From Bradyrhizobium diazoefficiens (GTDB taxonomy: Bacteria; Pseudomonadota; Alphaproteobacteria; Rhizobiales; Xanthobacteraceae), in assembly GCF_016612535.1 (NCBI RefSeq), contig NZ_JAENXS010000001.1:620001-684000 (forward strand): a stretch of DNA of 64,000 nt, given 5' to 3'. How positions within the stretch are numbered: position 1 is the first letter of the stretch; every line of letters begins with the position of its first letter. Below the pieces are notes generated by a model. The model did not search any database and was not told the DNA's origin. It saw nothing but the letters and a program-made list of their open reading frames with translations. Made by a program: the position numbers and the translations under genes. Below are positions 28,525 to 37,440 of this stretch, in pieces.

Positions 28525-28722
28525 TCACACCGGCACGCAGTCGCAGAGTGCGGCGAGGAATTTATCGCGATCGATGCCGTGCTCGCGGCAGGCGTCGTCC
28601 ACGGTGTGGAAGGTTGCGATCGGACAGCCGACACAGGCCATCCTGAAGGCGAGGAACACGCGGATCGCGTGTGGCGCCGTACGCATGATGTCATCGACCA
28701 GATCGTCAGATCGGAAAGGCAT
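28525..28722 (-). CDS. Small DUF1858-domain protein in the denitrification regulon
   Basis: 65 aa. The CVGCPIATFHTVDDACREHG segment with its two cysteines matches the DUF1858 domain, found alone or fused in anaerobic redox and hybrid-cluster-related proteins (ScdA N-terminal type). The ATG at 28722 has GGAG 7 bp upstream. A TTG-N8-CAA box is centred about 55 bp upstream of the start, between it and the hemN stop, so it is likely an NnrR/FixK target. A role in iron-sulfur repair or NO handling is possible but is only inferred from location and family. Two further cysteines are in its C-terminus (CDCVPV). Confidence 0.8.
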   Translation of the reverse strand: MPFRSDDLVDDIMRTAPHAIRVFLAFRMACVGCPIATFHTVDDACREHGIDRDKFLAALCDCVPV

Positions 28723-28770
28723 GGACAACTCCGTTCCAAAGCGACGATAGCGGAGCTGGCCGGAATCTCT

Positions 28771-28784
28771 TTGTCGAAGCACAA
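28771..28784. promoter_or_regulatory. FNR/FixK/NnrR-type box upstream of the DUF1858 gene
   Basis: TTGTCGAAGCACAA (TTG-N8-CAA). It lies in the short gap between the hemN stop and the DUF1858 start, 48 bp before the latter, which indicates an independent promoter rather than read-through from hemN. Confidence 0.65.
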
Positions 28785-28800
28785 GCAAGAAGAGTGTCTT

Positions 28801-30153
28801 CTAGACCACCCGGCTGTGCAACTGCTTCCCCGGATCCAGATGGGCATCGAACGCGGCCGCGACGCTGCGGATCAGGAAGCGCGAGTCGTTCGCGACCGCG
28901 AGACGGTCGCCGTCCAACCTCACCACGCCGTCCGAGATCAGCGGCTTCAGGCGCGACGCCGATTGCAACATTGCCTCAGGCTCTGCGCCATGACGCGCGC
29001 AGATGTCACCGAGATCGGCGCCGAACTCGCACATGATCCGCTCGATGATGTCGGCGCGCAGCCGGTCGTCGTCGGTGAGCCCATAGCCCTTCACGGTGGC
29101 GAGGCGGCCATCCGCGATGCTCTGCTGATACGCACCGATCTGCACCTCGTTCTGGACATAGCCCTGCGGCAAATGTCCGATTGCGCTGGCGCCGAAGCCG
29201 AGCAGGATCTCGCCCTGGTCGGTGGTATAGCCCTGGAAATTGCGCCGCAGCGTCCCTTGCTCGAGCGCCACGGCCATCGCATCGTCGGGCCGCGCAAAAT
29301 GATCGAGGCCGATCTGTACATACCCGGCTTCCTTCAGGGCGTTGGCGATGGCACAGGCTTGGTCATGACGCGCAAGACCGTCGGGCAAATGAAACTCATT
29401 GATCATGCGCTGGTGCTTCTTGAAGCTTGGCACATGCGCATAGCCGAACACCGAGAAACGGGCCGGCCCGAGCTCGAGCGAACGCCGCACGGTATCCAGG
29501 CAGGATGCGATGGTCTGATGCGGCAGGCCGTAGATCAGGTCGAAGTTGATTCCTGCAATATCGGCCCGTCCGAGCATATCGACGACCGAGGCGGTCTGCT
29601 CAAAACTCTGCACACGGTTGATCGCACGCTGTACGACGGGATCGAAACTCTGCACGCCGAGGCTGGCGCGGTTGACGCCGGAGAGCCGCATCGCCTCGAC
29701 CATCTCGGGGGTCAACGTGCGCGGATCGATCTCGACCGCGATTTCGGCCGACGGCAGCACGAAAAACGCGTGGCGCACCGCCGCCATCAACTCTGCAAAA
29801 GCCTCCGGTGCCATGATCGTCGGCGTGCCGCCGCCGAAATGAATGTGCTCGACTTTGATGCGTCGGCCGATGGTGTCGGCGACACGCGCGATCTCGCCAA
29901 GCAGGGTCCGCTGGTAGGCCGCAACAAGCTCGTCGCGGCGGACGATCTGGGTATGGCAGCCGCAATACCAGCACATCTCGCGGCAGAACGGAACGTGCAG
30001 ATAGAGGGACGCGCTGCTACCGCCAGGGAGCGCGGCCAGCCAGCCGGCGTAGGTATCTGCGCCGATCGCCGTCGAGAAATGCGGCGCGGTGGGATAGCTC
30101 GTGTAGCGCGGCAACCTCTCTTCCCCGTAGCTTTCTGCGAGATCAATCCTCAT
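28801..30153 (-). CDS. hemN: Oxygen-independent coproporphyrinogen III oxidase
   Basis: 450 aa, full length. The radical-SAM motif CREMCWYCGC contains the CxxxCxxC cluster ligands, preceded by YLHVPF and followed by HIHFGGGTPT, EIDPRTLT and NRASLGVQSFD, as in HemN. It decarboxylates coproporphyrinogen III without oxygen, supplying heme during anaerobic growth. An FNR-type box is 78 bp upstream (30232-30245), consistent with FixK or FNR-type control known for hemN in Bradyrhizobium. Its place beside nirK and nnrS fits the heme demand of denitrification enzymes. Confidence 0.96.
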   Translation of the reverse strand: MRIDLAESYGEERLPRYTSYPTAPHFSTAIGADTYAGWLAALPGGSSASLYLHVPFCREMCWYCGCHTQIVRRDELVAAYQRTLLGEIARVADTIGRRIKVEHIHFGGGTPTIMAPEAFAELMAAVRHAFFVLPSAEIAVEIDPRTLTPEMVEAMRLSGVNRASLGVQSFDPVVQRAINRVQSFEQTASVVDMLGRADIAGINFDLIYGLPHQTIASCLDTVRRSLELGPARFSVFGYAHVPSFKKHQRMINEFHLPDGLARHDQACAIANALKEAGYVQIGLDHFARPDDAMAVALEQGTLRRNFQGYTTDQGEILLGFGASAIGHLPQGYVQNEVQIGAYQQSIADGRLATVKGYGLTDDDRLRADIIERIMCEFGADLGDICARHGAEPEAMLQSASRLKPLISDGVVRLDGDRLAVANDSRFLIRSVAAAFDAHLDPGKQLHSRVV

Positions 30154-30231
30154 GTCTTACCCATTCGTAAATTGATGCCGCTTGCGGGCGGACCGGATGG
30201 CACGAGATTACCCGTTTTCCGCCGGACGACC

Positions 30232-30245
30232 TTGCGCCCGCTCAA
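30232..30245. promoter_or_regulatory. FNR/FixK/NnrR-type box between hemN and a small membrane protein gene
   Basis: TTGCGCCCGCTCAA (TTG-N8-CAA). It lies 78 bp upstream of hemN (minus strand) and 79 bp upstream of the ATG at 30325 (plus strand), so it may serve both. Confidence 0.7.
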
Positions 30246-30324
30246 AGTCTGAGCGCCGGATTGCGGCCATGGTGACGTTCAATCATCGCCCCCTTGGGAG
30301 ATAGGCCATTTTGGGAGATAGGCT

Positions 30325-30531
30325 ATGGCGTCGCTCGTGCTCGATCTCGTTCTCTGGCTTGCCGGTATTCGCGGCCACATCCCGCGCTTCGACGATTTTC
30401 GTCCCGTCCCCGTCGCGCCTACCACCGGCGCAACTCATGTCGTGCGCGTGCTGGCCATCGTCGCAGCCGTGCTCGCCGCACTGTCGCTCGCGGTCTGGGG
30501 CACGGTCTGGATTGCGATCGAGCTTCTCTGA
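30325..30531 (+). CDS. Small membrane protein next to nirK, unknown function
   Basis: 68 aa. A hydrophobic N-terminus (MASLVLDLVLWLAGIRG) and a long hydrophobic C-terminal helix (VLAIVAAVLAALSLAVWGTV) flank a polar loop rich in Pro. I do not recognise a family. A 13-bp sequence carrying GGGAG, TTGGGAGATAGGC, occurs twice in front of the gene (30294-30306 and 30311-30323), the second placing GGGAGATAGG just before the ATG. The TTG-N8-CAA box 80 bp upstream suggests anaerobic or NO-responsive expression. Coding is supported by start signals and topology; a role in nitrite respiration is inferred from position. Confidence 0.6.
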   Translation: MASLVLDLVLWLAGIRGHIPRFDDFRPVPVAPTTGATHVVRVLAIVAAVLAALSLAVWGTVWIAIELL

Positions 30532-30691
30532 TCGAACCCATCCAAGCATTTCAAGATCGAACGCCGCTGAACATGCGAATGATTTGCCGCTGACGCGGGC
30601 GATATCGCACGAGGCGCAGTCGTGCCATCCGCGTCACCGATGCTTCGGCAAACCTCTTAAGGAATTGACCGGAGGCGAATCCGGCAAAAGC

Positions 30692-30705
30692 TTGTCGCAG
30701 CGCAA
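30692..30705 (+). promoter_or_regulatory. FNR/NnrR-type box upstream of nirK
   Basis: TTGTCGCAGCGCAA (TTG-N8-CAA), 68 bp before the nirK ATG. NnrR and related Crp/Fnr regulators activate nirK through such sites in several rhizobia. Confidence 0.75.
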
Positions 30706-30773
30706 ACATACTTGCCGCAACAGGCGCAGACTGCGTCCGTCATCAAAACCCTTTCAGATGAAGGATGCTTCCG

Positions 30774-31871
30774 ATGTTCACCCGCAGAGCCGCATTGATC
30801 AGCGCCGCCGCGACCGCCCTGATGCTGGCAACCCCCGCCTTCGCCGCCGACGATCTGAAACTGCCGCGCCAGAAGGTGGAGCTGGTCGCACCACCCTTCG
30901 TGCACGCACACGAGCAAGCGACCAAGCAGGGTCCCAAGATCCTGGAGTTCAAGCTCACCATCGAGGAGAAGAAGGTCGTCATCGACGAGAAGGGCACCAC
31001 CTTCCAGGCCATGACCTTCAACGGCTCGATGCCGGGCCCGCTGATGGTCGCGCATGAGGGCGACTACGTCGAGGTGACGCTGGTCAATCCCGCGACCAAC
31101 ACCATGCCGCATAACATCGACTTCCATGCCGCGACCGGCGCGCTCGGCGGCGCCGCGCTCACATTGGTCAACCCCGGCGAGCAGGTCGTGCTGCGCTGGA
31201 AAGCGACGCGGACCGGCGTGTTCGTCTATCACTGCGCCCCGGGCGGTCCGATGATCCCCTGGCACGTCGTCTCCGGCATGAACGGCGCCGTGATGGTGCT
31301 GCCGCGCGACGGACTGAACGACGGCAAGGGCCACGCGCTGAAATACGACAAGGTCTACTATGTCGGCGAGCAGGACATGTACGTGCCGCGCGACGAGAAA
31401 GGCAATTTCAAGTCTTACGACTCGCCGGGCGAAGCCTTCACCGACACCGAAGAGGTGATGAAGAAGCTGATCCCTTCCCACGTCGTCTTCAACGGCAAGG
31501 TCGGCGCCCTCACCGGCAAGAACGCACTGACCGCAAATGTCGGCGAGAACGTGCTGATCGTGCATTCGCAGGCCAACCGCGACAGCCGTCCACATCTGAT
31601 CGGCGGCCATGGCGACTATGTCTGGGAGACAGGCAAGTTCTCCAACCCGCCGGAAACCGGGCTCGAAACCTGGTTCATCCGCGGCGGCTCGGCGGGGGCG
31701 GCGATGTACAAGTTCCTGCAGCCCGGCATCTACGCCTATGTCACGCATAATCTGATCGAGGCCGCGGACCTCGGCGCCACGGCGCACTTCAAGGTCGAAG
31801 GCAAGTGGAACGACGATCTGATGACCCAGGTGAAGGCGCCTGCGGACATACCGGCCGCCAACACCAACTAG
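30774..31871 (+). CDS. nirK: Copper-containing nitrite reductase
   Basis: 365 aa. A Tat-type signal peptide ([19 protein letters not shown], cleavage near AFAAD) is followed by two cupredoxin domains. Copper ligands are visible: [12 protein letters not shown] (His pairs shared by type 1 and type 2 sites), then [20 protein letters not shown] (Cys, His and Met of the type 1 site). It reduces nitrite to nitric oxide in the periplasm, the key step of denitrification. The ATG at 30774 has AAGGA upstream; one three codons earlier (30765) is also possible. An NnrR-type box precedes it, and nirV follows 53 bp downstream. Confidence 0.96.
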   Translation: MFTRRAALISAAATALMLATPAFAADDLKLPRQKVELVAPPFVHAHEQATKQGPKILEFKLTIEEKKVVIDEKGTTFQAMTFNGSMPGPLMVAHEGDYVEVTLVNPATNTMPHNIDFHAATGALGGAALTLVNPGEQVVLRWKATRTGVFVYHCAPGGPMIPWHVVSGMNGAVMVLPRDGLNDGKGHALKYDKVYYVGEQDMYVPRDEKGNFKSYDSPGEAFTDTEEVMKKLIPSHVVFNGKVGALTGKNALTANVGENVLIVHSQANRDSRPHLIGGHGDYVWETGKFSNPPETGLETWFIRGGSAGAAMYKFLQPGIYAYVTHNLIEAADLGATAHFKVEGKWNDDLMTQVKAPADIPAANTN

Positions 31872-31924
31872 CGGCGACAAGGGGCCGGCCAGCGCCGGCC
31901 CCTCGTTCTTTCGGGGGAATCACC

Positions 31925-32785
31925 ATGCTGATTGCATTCAAGCTCAAACTGGCACTTGCTTGTGCGGCCGGGTTTGCCGGACCGCTCGCCGTTGCGCCCT
32001 TGGTCTCGGAGATGACGACGCGGGGCGCGCAAGAGCCGGCGATCGTCGAGATCGCCGCGGGCAACTTCTCTTACCGCGAGGCCGGCGATTTCACGCGCGC
32101 CGGACAGCAGGCCGAGGCGCCGCTACGCACACTGCAATTCACGCAGCCGCTTCACATCATGCGCGAGCAGGTCTCCTCCGCCGACTATCAGCTTTGCGTG
32201 CAGGACGGCGATTGCCACGCGCTCGATCGCGGGGTCGCGATTGCTCCCGATCGTCCCGTTGTGCAGGTGAGCTGGCACGATGCGCAGGCCTATGCAGACT
32301 GGCTGTCGCGCACGACCGGTCACCACTACCGCCTGCCGAGCGATGCGGAATGGGCTTTTGCGGCGGGCTCCAGGTTCAGGGATGACGGCACGCCGGTGGA
32401 CGCAGACGATCCGGCGAAGCGTTGGATCAGCCGCTATGAACGCGAATCCGAGCGCGACCTCTCCGACACCACGGCCTATCCATTCGGAAAGTTCGGCCTG
32501 AACGAGCGCGGCGTGTCCGATCTCGCCGGCAATGTCTGGGAGTGGACGTCAACCTGCTTCGTGCGCTCGCGTGTCGACGAAGCCGGAAAGGCGGGCCACC
32601 CGACCGTGAATTGCGGCGTCCGCGTCGCCGAAGGCGCACACCGCGCCTACATCACCGATTTCATCCGCGACGCCCGCGCCGGCGGCTGCGCGCAAGGCGT
32701 TCCGCCCTCCAATCTCGGCTTCCGTCTGGTGCGCGAGGAGACGTCATGGGTGGCGAGCGTGTTGGCGCCTTGGATTAAGGTGTAG
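31925..32785 (+). CDS. nirV: NirV, formylglycine-generating-enzyme-like protein
   Basis: 286 aa. A hydrophobic N-terminal segment (LALACAAGFAGPLAVAP) suggests export or a membrane anchor. The body is an FGE-sulfatase domain: QVSWHDAQAYADWLS, YRLPSDAEWAFAA, GVSDLAGNVWEWTSTC and GFRLVREE. nirV accompanies nirK in many denitrifiers; its exact function is not settled. It sits 53 bp after nirK in the same direction, so co-transcription is likely. The ATG at 31925 follows GGGGGAATCACC. Confidence 0.92.
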   Translation: MLIAFKLKLALACAAGFAGPLAVAPLVSEMTTRGAQEPAIVEIAAGNFSYREAGDFTRAGQQAEAPLRTLQFTQPLHIMREQVSSADYQLCVQDGDCHALDRGVAIAPDRPVVQVSWHDAQAYADWLSRTTGHHYRLPSDAEWAFAAGSRFRDDGTPVDADDPAKRWISRYERESERDLSDTTAYPFGKFGLNERGVSDLAGNVWEWTSTCFVRSRVDEAGKAGHPTVNCGVRVAEGAHRAYITDFIRDARAGGCAQGVPPSNLGFRLVREETSWVASVLAPWIKV

Positions 32786-32794
32786 GCGGCGAGG

Positions 32795-33430
32795 TCAAAT
32801 CATCCGCGCGAACATGCGAAACCCCGGTGCACCGATGATCGCCTCGAATGCGGGATCGCGCTTCTCTTCAACGAAGGCAAAGCCGGCCTTGGAGTAGGCG
32901 CGCTCGGCAGGCATGTTACCGATCAGGAACGAGACCGTCGCCCGGGCAAATCCGGCCGCCCGCCCCCGATCCAGCGCGTGCACGATCAGCGCCTGCACCA
33001 GGCCGCGGCCGCCGTAGGCGGGATCGGTCGCGACATGCTCGATCATCCAATCGCCCTCGCCGCCCTGAACCCAGCAGGTACGCGTGTAGGTGCCGCGCCG
33101 GCGGATCGCGTCCAGCTTTGAAGCGGCAAGTCCGGTCGCAGCACTGATCTCCTCGATCGCGCGCCAAGCCGCGGGTCCCGTGCCGGCTGCTGGCAATGCG
33201 CATAACGCGGCGGCAGGCTTGCCATCGATCTCGGCGACCAGGAATCGCGAGACATGCCACATCGACGCCGCGCGTGCGACCGCGATCCGCGCGATGAATT
33301 CGCGGCACTGCGCATCAGGCCAGCCGAGCGCAACGTCGAACCAGCCACGCGGCCGATAGCCGCGCTGCGCCGACAGGATAGTCTGTGCGATGAAATCCGC
33401 GTCTTCGGGACGCGCAGACCGTATCGTCAT
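32795..33430 (-). CDS. GNAT-family N-acetyltransferase
   Basis: 211 aa. It starts MTIRSARPEDADFIAQTIL, typical of GNAT proteins, and contains an acetyl-CoA-binding region VATDPAYGGRGLVQALIVHA and the C-terminal NMPAERAYSKAGFAFVEEKR. The acceptor substrate is unknown. It is convergent with nirV, leaving only 9 bp between the stops, and lies upstream of scoAB in position but on the same strand as them. Not obviously connected to denitrification. Confidence 0.85.
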   Translation of the reverse strand: MTIRSARPEDADFIAQTILSAQRGYRPRGWFDVALGWPDAQCREFIARIAVARAASMWHVSRFLVAEIDGKPAAALCALPAAGTGPAAWRAIEEISAATGLAASKLDAIRRRGTYTRTCWVQGGEGDWMIEHVATDPAYGGRGLVQALIVHALDRGRAAGFARATVSFLIGNMPAERAYSKAGFAFVEEKRDPAFEAIIGAPGFRMFARMI

Positions 33431-33452
33431 GCGCGCCCCATTTGCGAAGACC

Positions 33453-34103
33453 TTACGTATTCTTCAGCGCGACGCGGAATTCGGCTTCGGTCTTTTCCTT
33501 GACCTCGTCGAGCGTAACGCCGTCAGCGAGTTCGATCAGCGCCATGCCGCCGTCGCCATGCTTATCGATGGTGAAGACCGCGAGATCGGTGACGATCATA
33601 TCGACGACCCGCTCGCCGGTCAGCGGCAGGTTGCACTTCTTGAGCAGCTTGGGGCCGTCCTTGGCGGAATGCTCCATCACCACGACGACGCGCTTGACGC
33701 CGGCGACGAGGTCCATGGCGCCGCCCATGCCCTTGACCATCTTGCCGGGGATCATCCAGTTGGCGAGATCGCCGTTCTGGGCCACCTGCATGGCACCGAG
33801 GATCGACAGATCCATGTGGCCGCCGCGGATCATGCCGAAGGAATCTGCGCTGGAGAAATAGGAGGTCGTCGGTAGCTCGCTCACGGTCTGCTTGCCGGCG
33901 TTGATGAGGTCTGCGTCCTCTTCGCCCTCATAGGGGAACGGGCCCATGCCGAGCATGCCGTTCTCGCTCTGCAGGCTGACGTCGACGCCGTCCGGAATGT
34001 AGTTCGAGACCAGCGTCGGGATGCCGATGCCGAGATTGACGTAGTAGCCGTCGCGCAATTCCTTCGCGGCGCGCGCCGCCATTTGTTCGCGGGTCCAGGC
34101 CAT
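33453..34103 (-). CDS. scoB: 3-oxoacid CoA-transferase subunit B
   Basis: 216 aa, normal for this subunit. The catalytic glutamate is in the [10 protein letters not shown] segment, and the [12 protein letters not shown] and [15 protein letters not shown] motifs are typical. With subunit A it moves CoA from succinyl-CoA to 3-oxoacids such as acetoacetate. Its start codon shares one base with the stop of the A-subunit gene, indicating translational coupling. scoB rather than atoA is chosen from overall similarity to succinyl-CoA transferase; the substrate could be another 3-oxoacid. Confidence 0.93.
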   Translation of the reverse strand: MAWTREQMAARAAKELRDGYYVNLGIGIPTLVSNYIPDGVDVSLQSENGMLGMGPFPYEGEEDADLINAGKQTVSELPTTSYFSSADSFGMIRGGHMDLSILGAMQVAQNGDLANWMIPGKMVKGMGGAMDLVAGVKRVVVVMEHSAKDGPKLLKKCNLPLTGERVVDMIVTDLAVFTIDKHGDGGMALIELADGVTLDEVKEKTEAEFRVALKNT

Positions 34104-34840
34104 CAGATTTCAACTCCCGTGCCGGCCGCCAACGCGCTGGTCGGGCGCGGGCGGGTGTTGCGGAATTCGATGCGCTTCTTGGCCGAGCCGACCTCGACGA
34201 TGCGCTTCACGAAGATGCCGGGCGTGTGGATGTGGTCGGGATTGAGCTCACCGGCGGGAACGAGATGCTCGACCTCGGCCACGGTGACCTTGGCCGCGGT
34301 CGCCATCATCGGGTTAAAGTTGCGCGCGGTCTTGCGATAGATCAGGTTGCCGGCGGTGTCGCCCTTCCAGGCGTGCACGATGGCGAGGTCGGCGAACAGG
34401 CCGCGCTCCATCAGGTACTTCTCGCCGTCGAACTCCTTCACTTCCTTGCCTTCGGCGATCAGCGTGCCAACGCCGGTCTTGGTGTAGAAGGCCGGGATAC
34501 CGGCGCCGCCGGCGCGGATGCGCTCGGCCAGCGTCCCCTGCGGATTGAATTCGAGCTCCAGCTCGCCGGCGAGGAATTGCTGGGCGAACAGCTTGTTCTC
34601 GCCGACATAGGACGAGATCATCTTCTTGATCTGGCGGGTTTCCAGGAGACGGCTGAGCCCGATGCCGTCGACGCCGGCATTGTTGGAGACCACCGTCAGG
34701 CCCTTGACGCCGGACTCGCGGATCGCATCCGACAGCGCCTCGGCGATGCCGCAGAGGCCGAAGCCGCCCGACATGATCATCATGTTGTCCTTGAGAACGC
34801 CCTCAAGCGCCGACTTGGCGTCGGGATAGACCTTGTTCAT
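34103..34840 (-). CDS. scoA: 3-oxoacid CoA-transferase subunit A
   Basis: 245 aa. The start [40 protein letters not shown] and the segment [20 protein letters not shown] match the A subunit of bacterial succinyl-CoA:3-oxoacid transferases. It is encoded directly before scoB and they share a base at 34103. The pair allows growth on acetoacetate or recycling of polyhydroxybutyrate-derived acids, which is common in Bradyrhizobium. The region 34841-35111 between this gene and the divergent AsmA gene contains no gene I can see. Confidence 0.93.
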   Translation of the reverse strand: MNKVYPDAKSALEGVLKDNMMIMSGGFGLCGIAEALSDAIRESGVKGLTVVSNNAGVDGIGLSRLLETRQIKKMISSYVGENKLFAQQFLAGELELEFNPQGTLAERIRAGGAGIPAFYTKTGVGTLIAEGKEVKEFDGEKYLMERGLFADLAIVHAWKGDTAGNLIYRKTARNFNPMMATAAKVTVAEVEHLVPAGELNPDHIHTPGIFVKRIVEVGSAKKRIEFRNTRPRPTSALAAGTGVEI

Positions 34841-35111
34841 GCAAAAACCCTCGAACCTTCGGCTTGCAGGCGCAGCGCCTTGTTGGCGGCGATTATTAGG
34901 CGAAATCGTCCGAAGCCGTCAATGATACGGGGTTCTCCGTTCCGGGAGCCGGTGGTAGAAGCTGCCCACGCCGTGGGCAGACCCGCCCGCGGCCTTGAAA
35001 GCGACAAGAAAACCCATCAAGTTGCAGCACTTAACATAACAAGGCTTGGGCGTTGGGTACGCAGGTTTCCCGTCCCGCCCTTTTGGCTCCAACGACCAAC
35101 CCGATCAGGAC

Positions 35112-37013
35112 ATGCCATTGACCATGGCCCAAGGAATGAAGCGCCTCGGGACGCCGATCGCGGCGCTGCTCGGCGTCGCGCTGATCGCCCTGATCGCGAC
35201 CTCCTGGCTCGTCAACCGCGACGCGCTGCGCAAAGCGGTGGAGGCGCAGATCCGCGACGTCACCGGGCTCGAACTGAGCGTCGATGGCGCAATCGACATC
35301 TCGGTGCTGCCAGCGAGCTACATCTCCTTCCACGACGTCGGCCTGAAGGGCGGCGGCACCAGCGACCCCGCGCTCCATGTCGACGTGCTCACCGCCAATC
35401 TGCGGCTGCTGCCGCTGCTCTTGCAGCGGTTCGAGATCGCCGATTTGTCGCTGTTGCGGCCGCACATCCATGTCAGCCTGAAGCCGGACGGCGAGAGCAA
35501 CTGGACACCCTTCATCCAGACCATCGCGCGCACGATGAAGCCCGGCGCCGACAACCAGGTGTCGTTCTCCGAGATCAGGATCCAGGACGGCGTGCTCGAT
35601 TACGAGGACGTCGCCACCCACGCCACCGAGAAGCTCGAGGACATCGACCTGTCGCTGGCCTGGCCCTCGATCTCGCGCTCCTTTGCCGCGACCGGACAAT
35701 TCGACTGGCGCGGCGAGCGCGTCGACGGCTCGATCAGCTTTGCCGATTTCGTCGCGGCGCTGTCCGGCGACCGCTCGGGCCTGAAGGCGCGGATTGCCAG
35801 CGCGCCGCTCAAGCTCGCCTTCGACGGCAGCGTCGCCAACCGCACCAGCCCGATGATGGAGGGCACGCTGACCATCGACAGCCCGTCCTTGCGCAACGCG
35901 CTGCGCTGGACCGGGCAACCGCAGCCGGGCAGCGGCGGCTTCGGCCGCTTCGCGCTGAAGGCACGCGCCAATGTCGTCGGCGCCTCGATCGCGCTCACCA
36001 ACGTCAATGTCGAGCTCGACGGCAACACCGCCGAAGGTGTGATGACCTATGCTAATAACGGGCGGCAGACGCTGCAGGCGACGCTCGCCGCCGACGCGCT
36101 CGACTTCACGCCTTATATCTCCACCTTCCGCCTGCTCGCGAGCGGCGCGCGCGACTGGAACAGGCAGCTGTTCGACCTCAATGGCCTCTCGACCACAGAC
36201 CTCGACATGCGCCTGTCGGCAGCCAAGCTGACCGTCGGGCCCTCGAAGCTTGGCCGCACCGCGATCGGCGCGAACTTACGCAACGGCACGCTGGCGCTCT
36301 CGGTCGGCGAGGCCCAGGTCTATGGCGGCATCGCCAAGGGCTCGTTCGGCATCTCGCGCTCCGACACGGTCGCCGACATCAAGGCGCAATTCCAGTTCAC
36401 CGACGTCGACCTCCAGGCCTGCGCCGCCGAACTGTTCGGCCTCAACAAGCTGTCTGGCCGCGGCAACGTCAACGTGTCCCTCGTCGCCTCCGGCTCGAGC
36501 CCGTTCGGCCTGGTGCAGTCGCTCGACGGCACCGCCACCGTGACCGGCCACGACGGCGCGATCGCGGGCTTCAATGCCGAGCAGCTCTTGAAGCGGCTGG
36601 AGCGGCGGCCGCTGTCCGGCGGCGGCAATTTCCGCAATGGCTCGACGCCCTACGACAACCTCACCATCGCGGTGAAATTCGCCGACGGGATCGCCACCGC
36701 CGAGGACATCCGCATCGAAGGGCCGGCTGCAAAGATCACGATGACCGGCACCGCGTCGGTGCCGACGCGCGAATACGACATGAAGGGCGTGGCGAGCCTC
36801 AATACGGCATCGGGCTTTCAACTGCCATTCATGGTGCAGGGTCCCTGGGATGATCCGCTGATCTTCCCCGATCCCGAGGCCCTGATCCGCCACTCGCCGG
36901 CGGCATCTCCCTTCCTCGACCTCTTGAAGCAGCGCATCACCGGCGGAAAGCGGCAGGCGCCGGAGGGATCTCCGACGGCGGAGAACGCTAAGGACAACGC
37001 CAAATCCAACTAG
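35112..37013 (+). CDS. AsmA-family membrane-associated protein
   Basis: 633 aa. An N-terminal membrane helix (LGTPIAALLGVALIALIATS) is followed by LELSVDGAIDISVLPASYIS and repeated beta-rich segments; the C-terminal part has GFNAEQLLKRLERRPLSGGG and DMKGVASLNTASGFQLPFMV, typical of AsmA domains. AsmA-like proteins span the periplasm and are thought to transport phospholipids to the outer membrane. Several ATGs are near (35112, 35124, 35136) and the ribosome-site evidence does not settle which is used. No neighbour is functionally linked. Confidence 0.85.
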   Translation: MPLTMAQGMKRLGTPIAALLGVALIALIATSWLVNRDALRKAVEAQIRDVTGLELSVDGAIDISVLPASYISFHDVGLKGGGTSDPALHVDVLTANLRLLPLLLQRFEIADLSLLRPHIHVSLKPDGESNWTPFIQTIARTMKPGADNQVSFSEIRIQDGVLDYEDVATHATEKLEDIDLSLAWPSISRSFAATGQFDWRGERVDGSISFADFVAALSGDRSGLKARIASAPLKLAFDGSVANRTSPMMEGTLTIDSPSLRNALRWTGQPQPGSGGFGRFALKARANVVGASIALTNVNVELDGNTAEGVMTYANNGRQTLQATLAADALDFTPYISTFRLLASGARDWNRQLFDLNGLSTTDLDMRLSAAKLTVGPSKLGRTAIGANLRNGTLALSVGEAQVYGGIAKGSFGISRSDTVADIKAQFQFTDVDLQACAAELFGLNKLSGRGNVNVSLVASGSSPFGLVQSLDGTATVTGHDGAIAGFNAEQLLKRLERRPLSGGGNFRNGSTPYDNLTIAVKFADGIATAEDIRIEGPAAKITMTGTASVPTREYDMKGVASLNTASGFQLPFMVQGPWDDPLIFPDPEALIRHSPAASPFLDLLKQRITGGKRQAPEGSPTAENAKDNAKSN

Positions 37014-37101
37014 AGTGACCAACGTCGCTCTTTGGGGTTGGCAGCCTGCGCGCCACGAGTTCGACGTGCCAATACTGCGCCCGATTCATCCAGACGCGGC
37101 G

Positions 37102-37401
37102 TCAAGCGGCGGACTGCGTCGTTGAAATCCAGACCTTGTCCTCCTGCAGCGCTGCTGCCCCGCCAATCTTCGCTCCCGCCTCGACCTCGAGCGTGCCGTT
37201 CTGTCCCAGTTCGCGGGCCAACACGAAGCCGTCTCCGAGGGGCTTCAGCGCGGCGCCAAGTTCAGGCCAGAAATGGCCCGCGAGGACACCCAGCATGACA
37301 CCGATCAGCACCTGAACGTAGAGAACCCGGTAGAACGGCTTTCGCGCGTCGATGCTCGCATGCTCAACCAGCGTTTGCTTCTGCATTCTCGTTTCTTCCA
37401 T
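37102..37401 (-). pseudogene. dctA: Remnant of a DctA C4-dicarboxylate/proton symporter gene
   Basis: 99 aa at most. Residues about 20-58 ([20 protein letters not shown], then [17 protein letters not shown]) match the very N-terminus of DctA, normally a protein of about 440 aa. After GDGFV the expected membrane region (normally KLIKM...) is absent; instead a 37-residue polar stretch ([20 protein letters not shown]) leads to the stop. This suggests an internal deletion that joined the first 55 codons to a downstream piece, possibly the C-terminus of the same gene. It follows galD by 39 bp on the same strand, so a former galD-dctA operon is plausible. Confidence 0.65.
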
Positions 37402-37440
37402 AGTTCTGATTTCTTGATGGCTTCGGAGGCGGCGTCGGCT

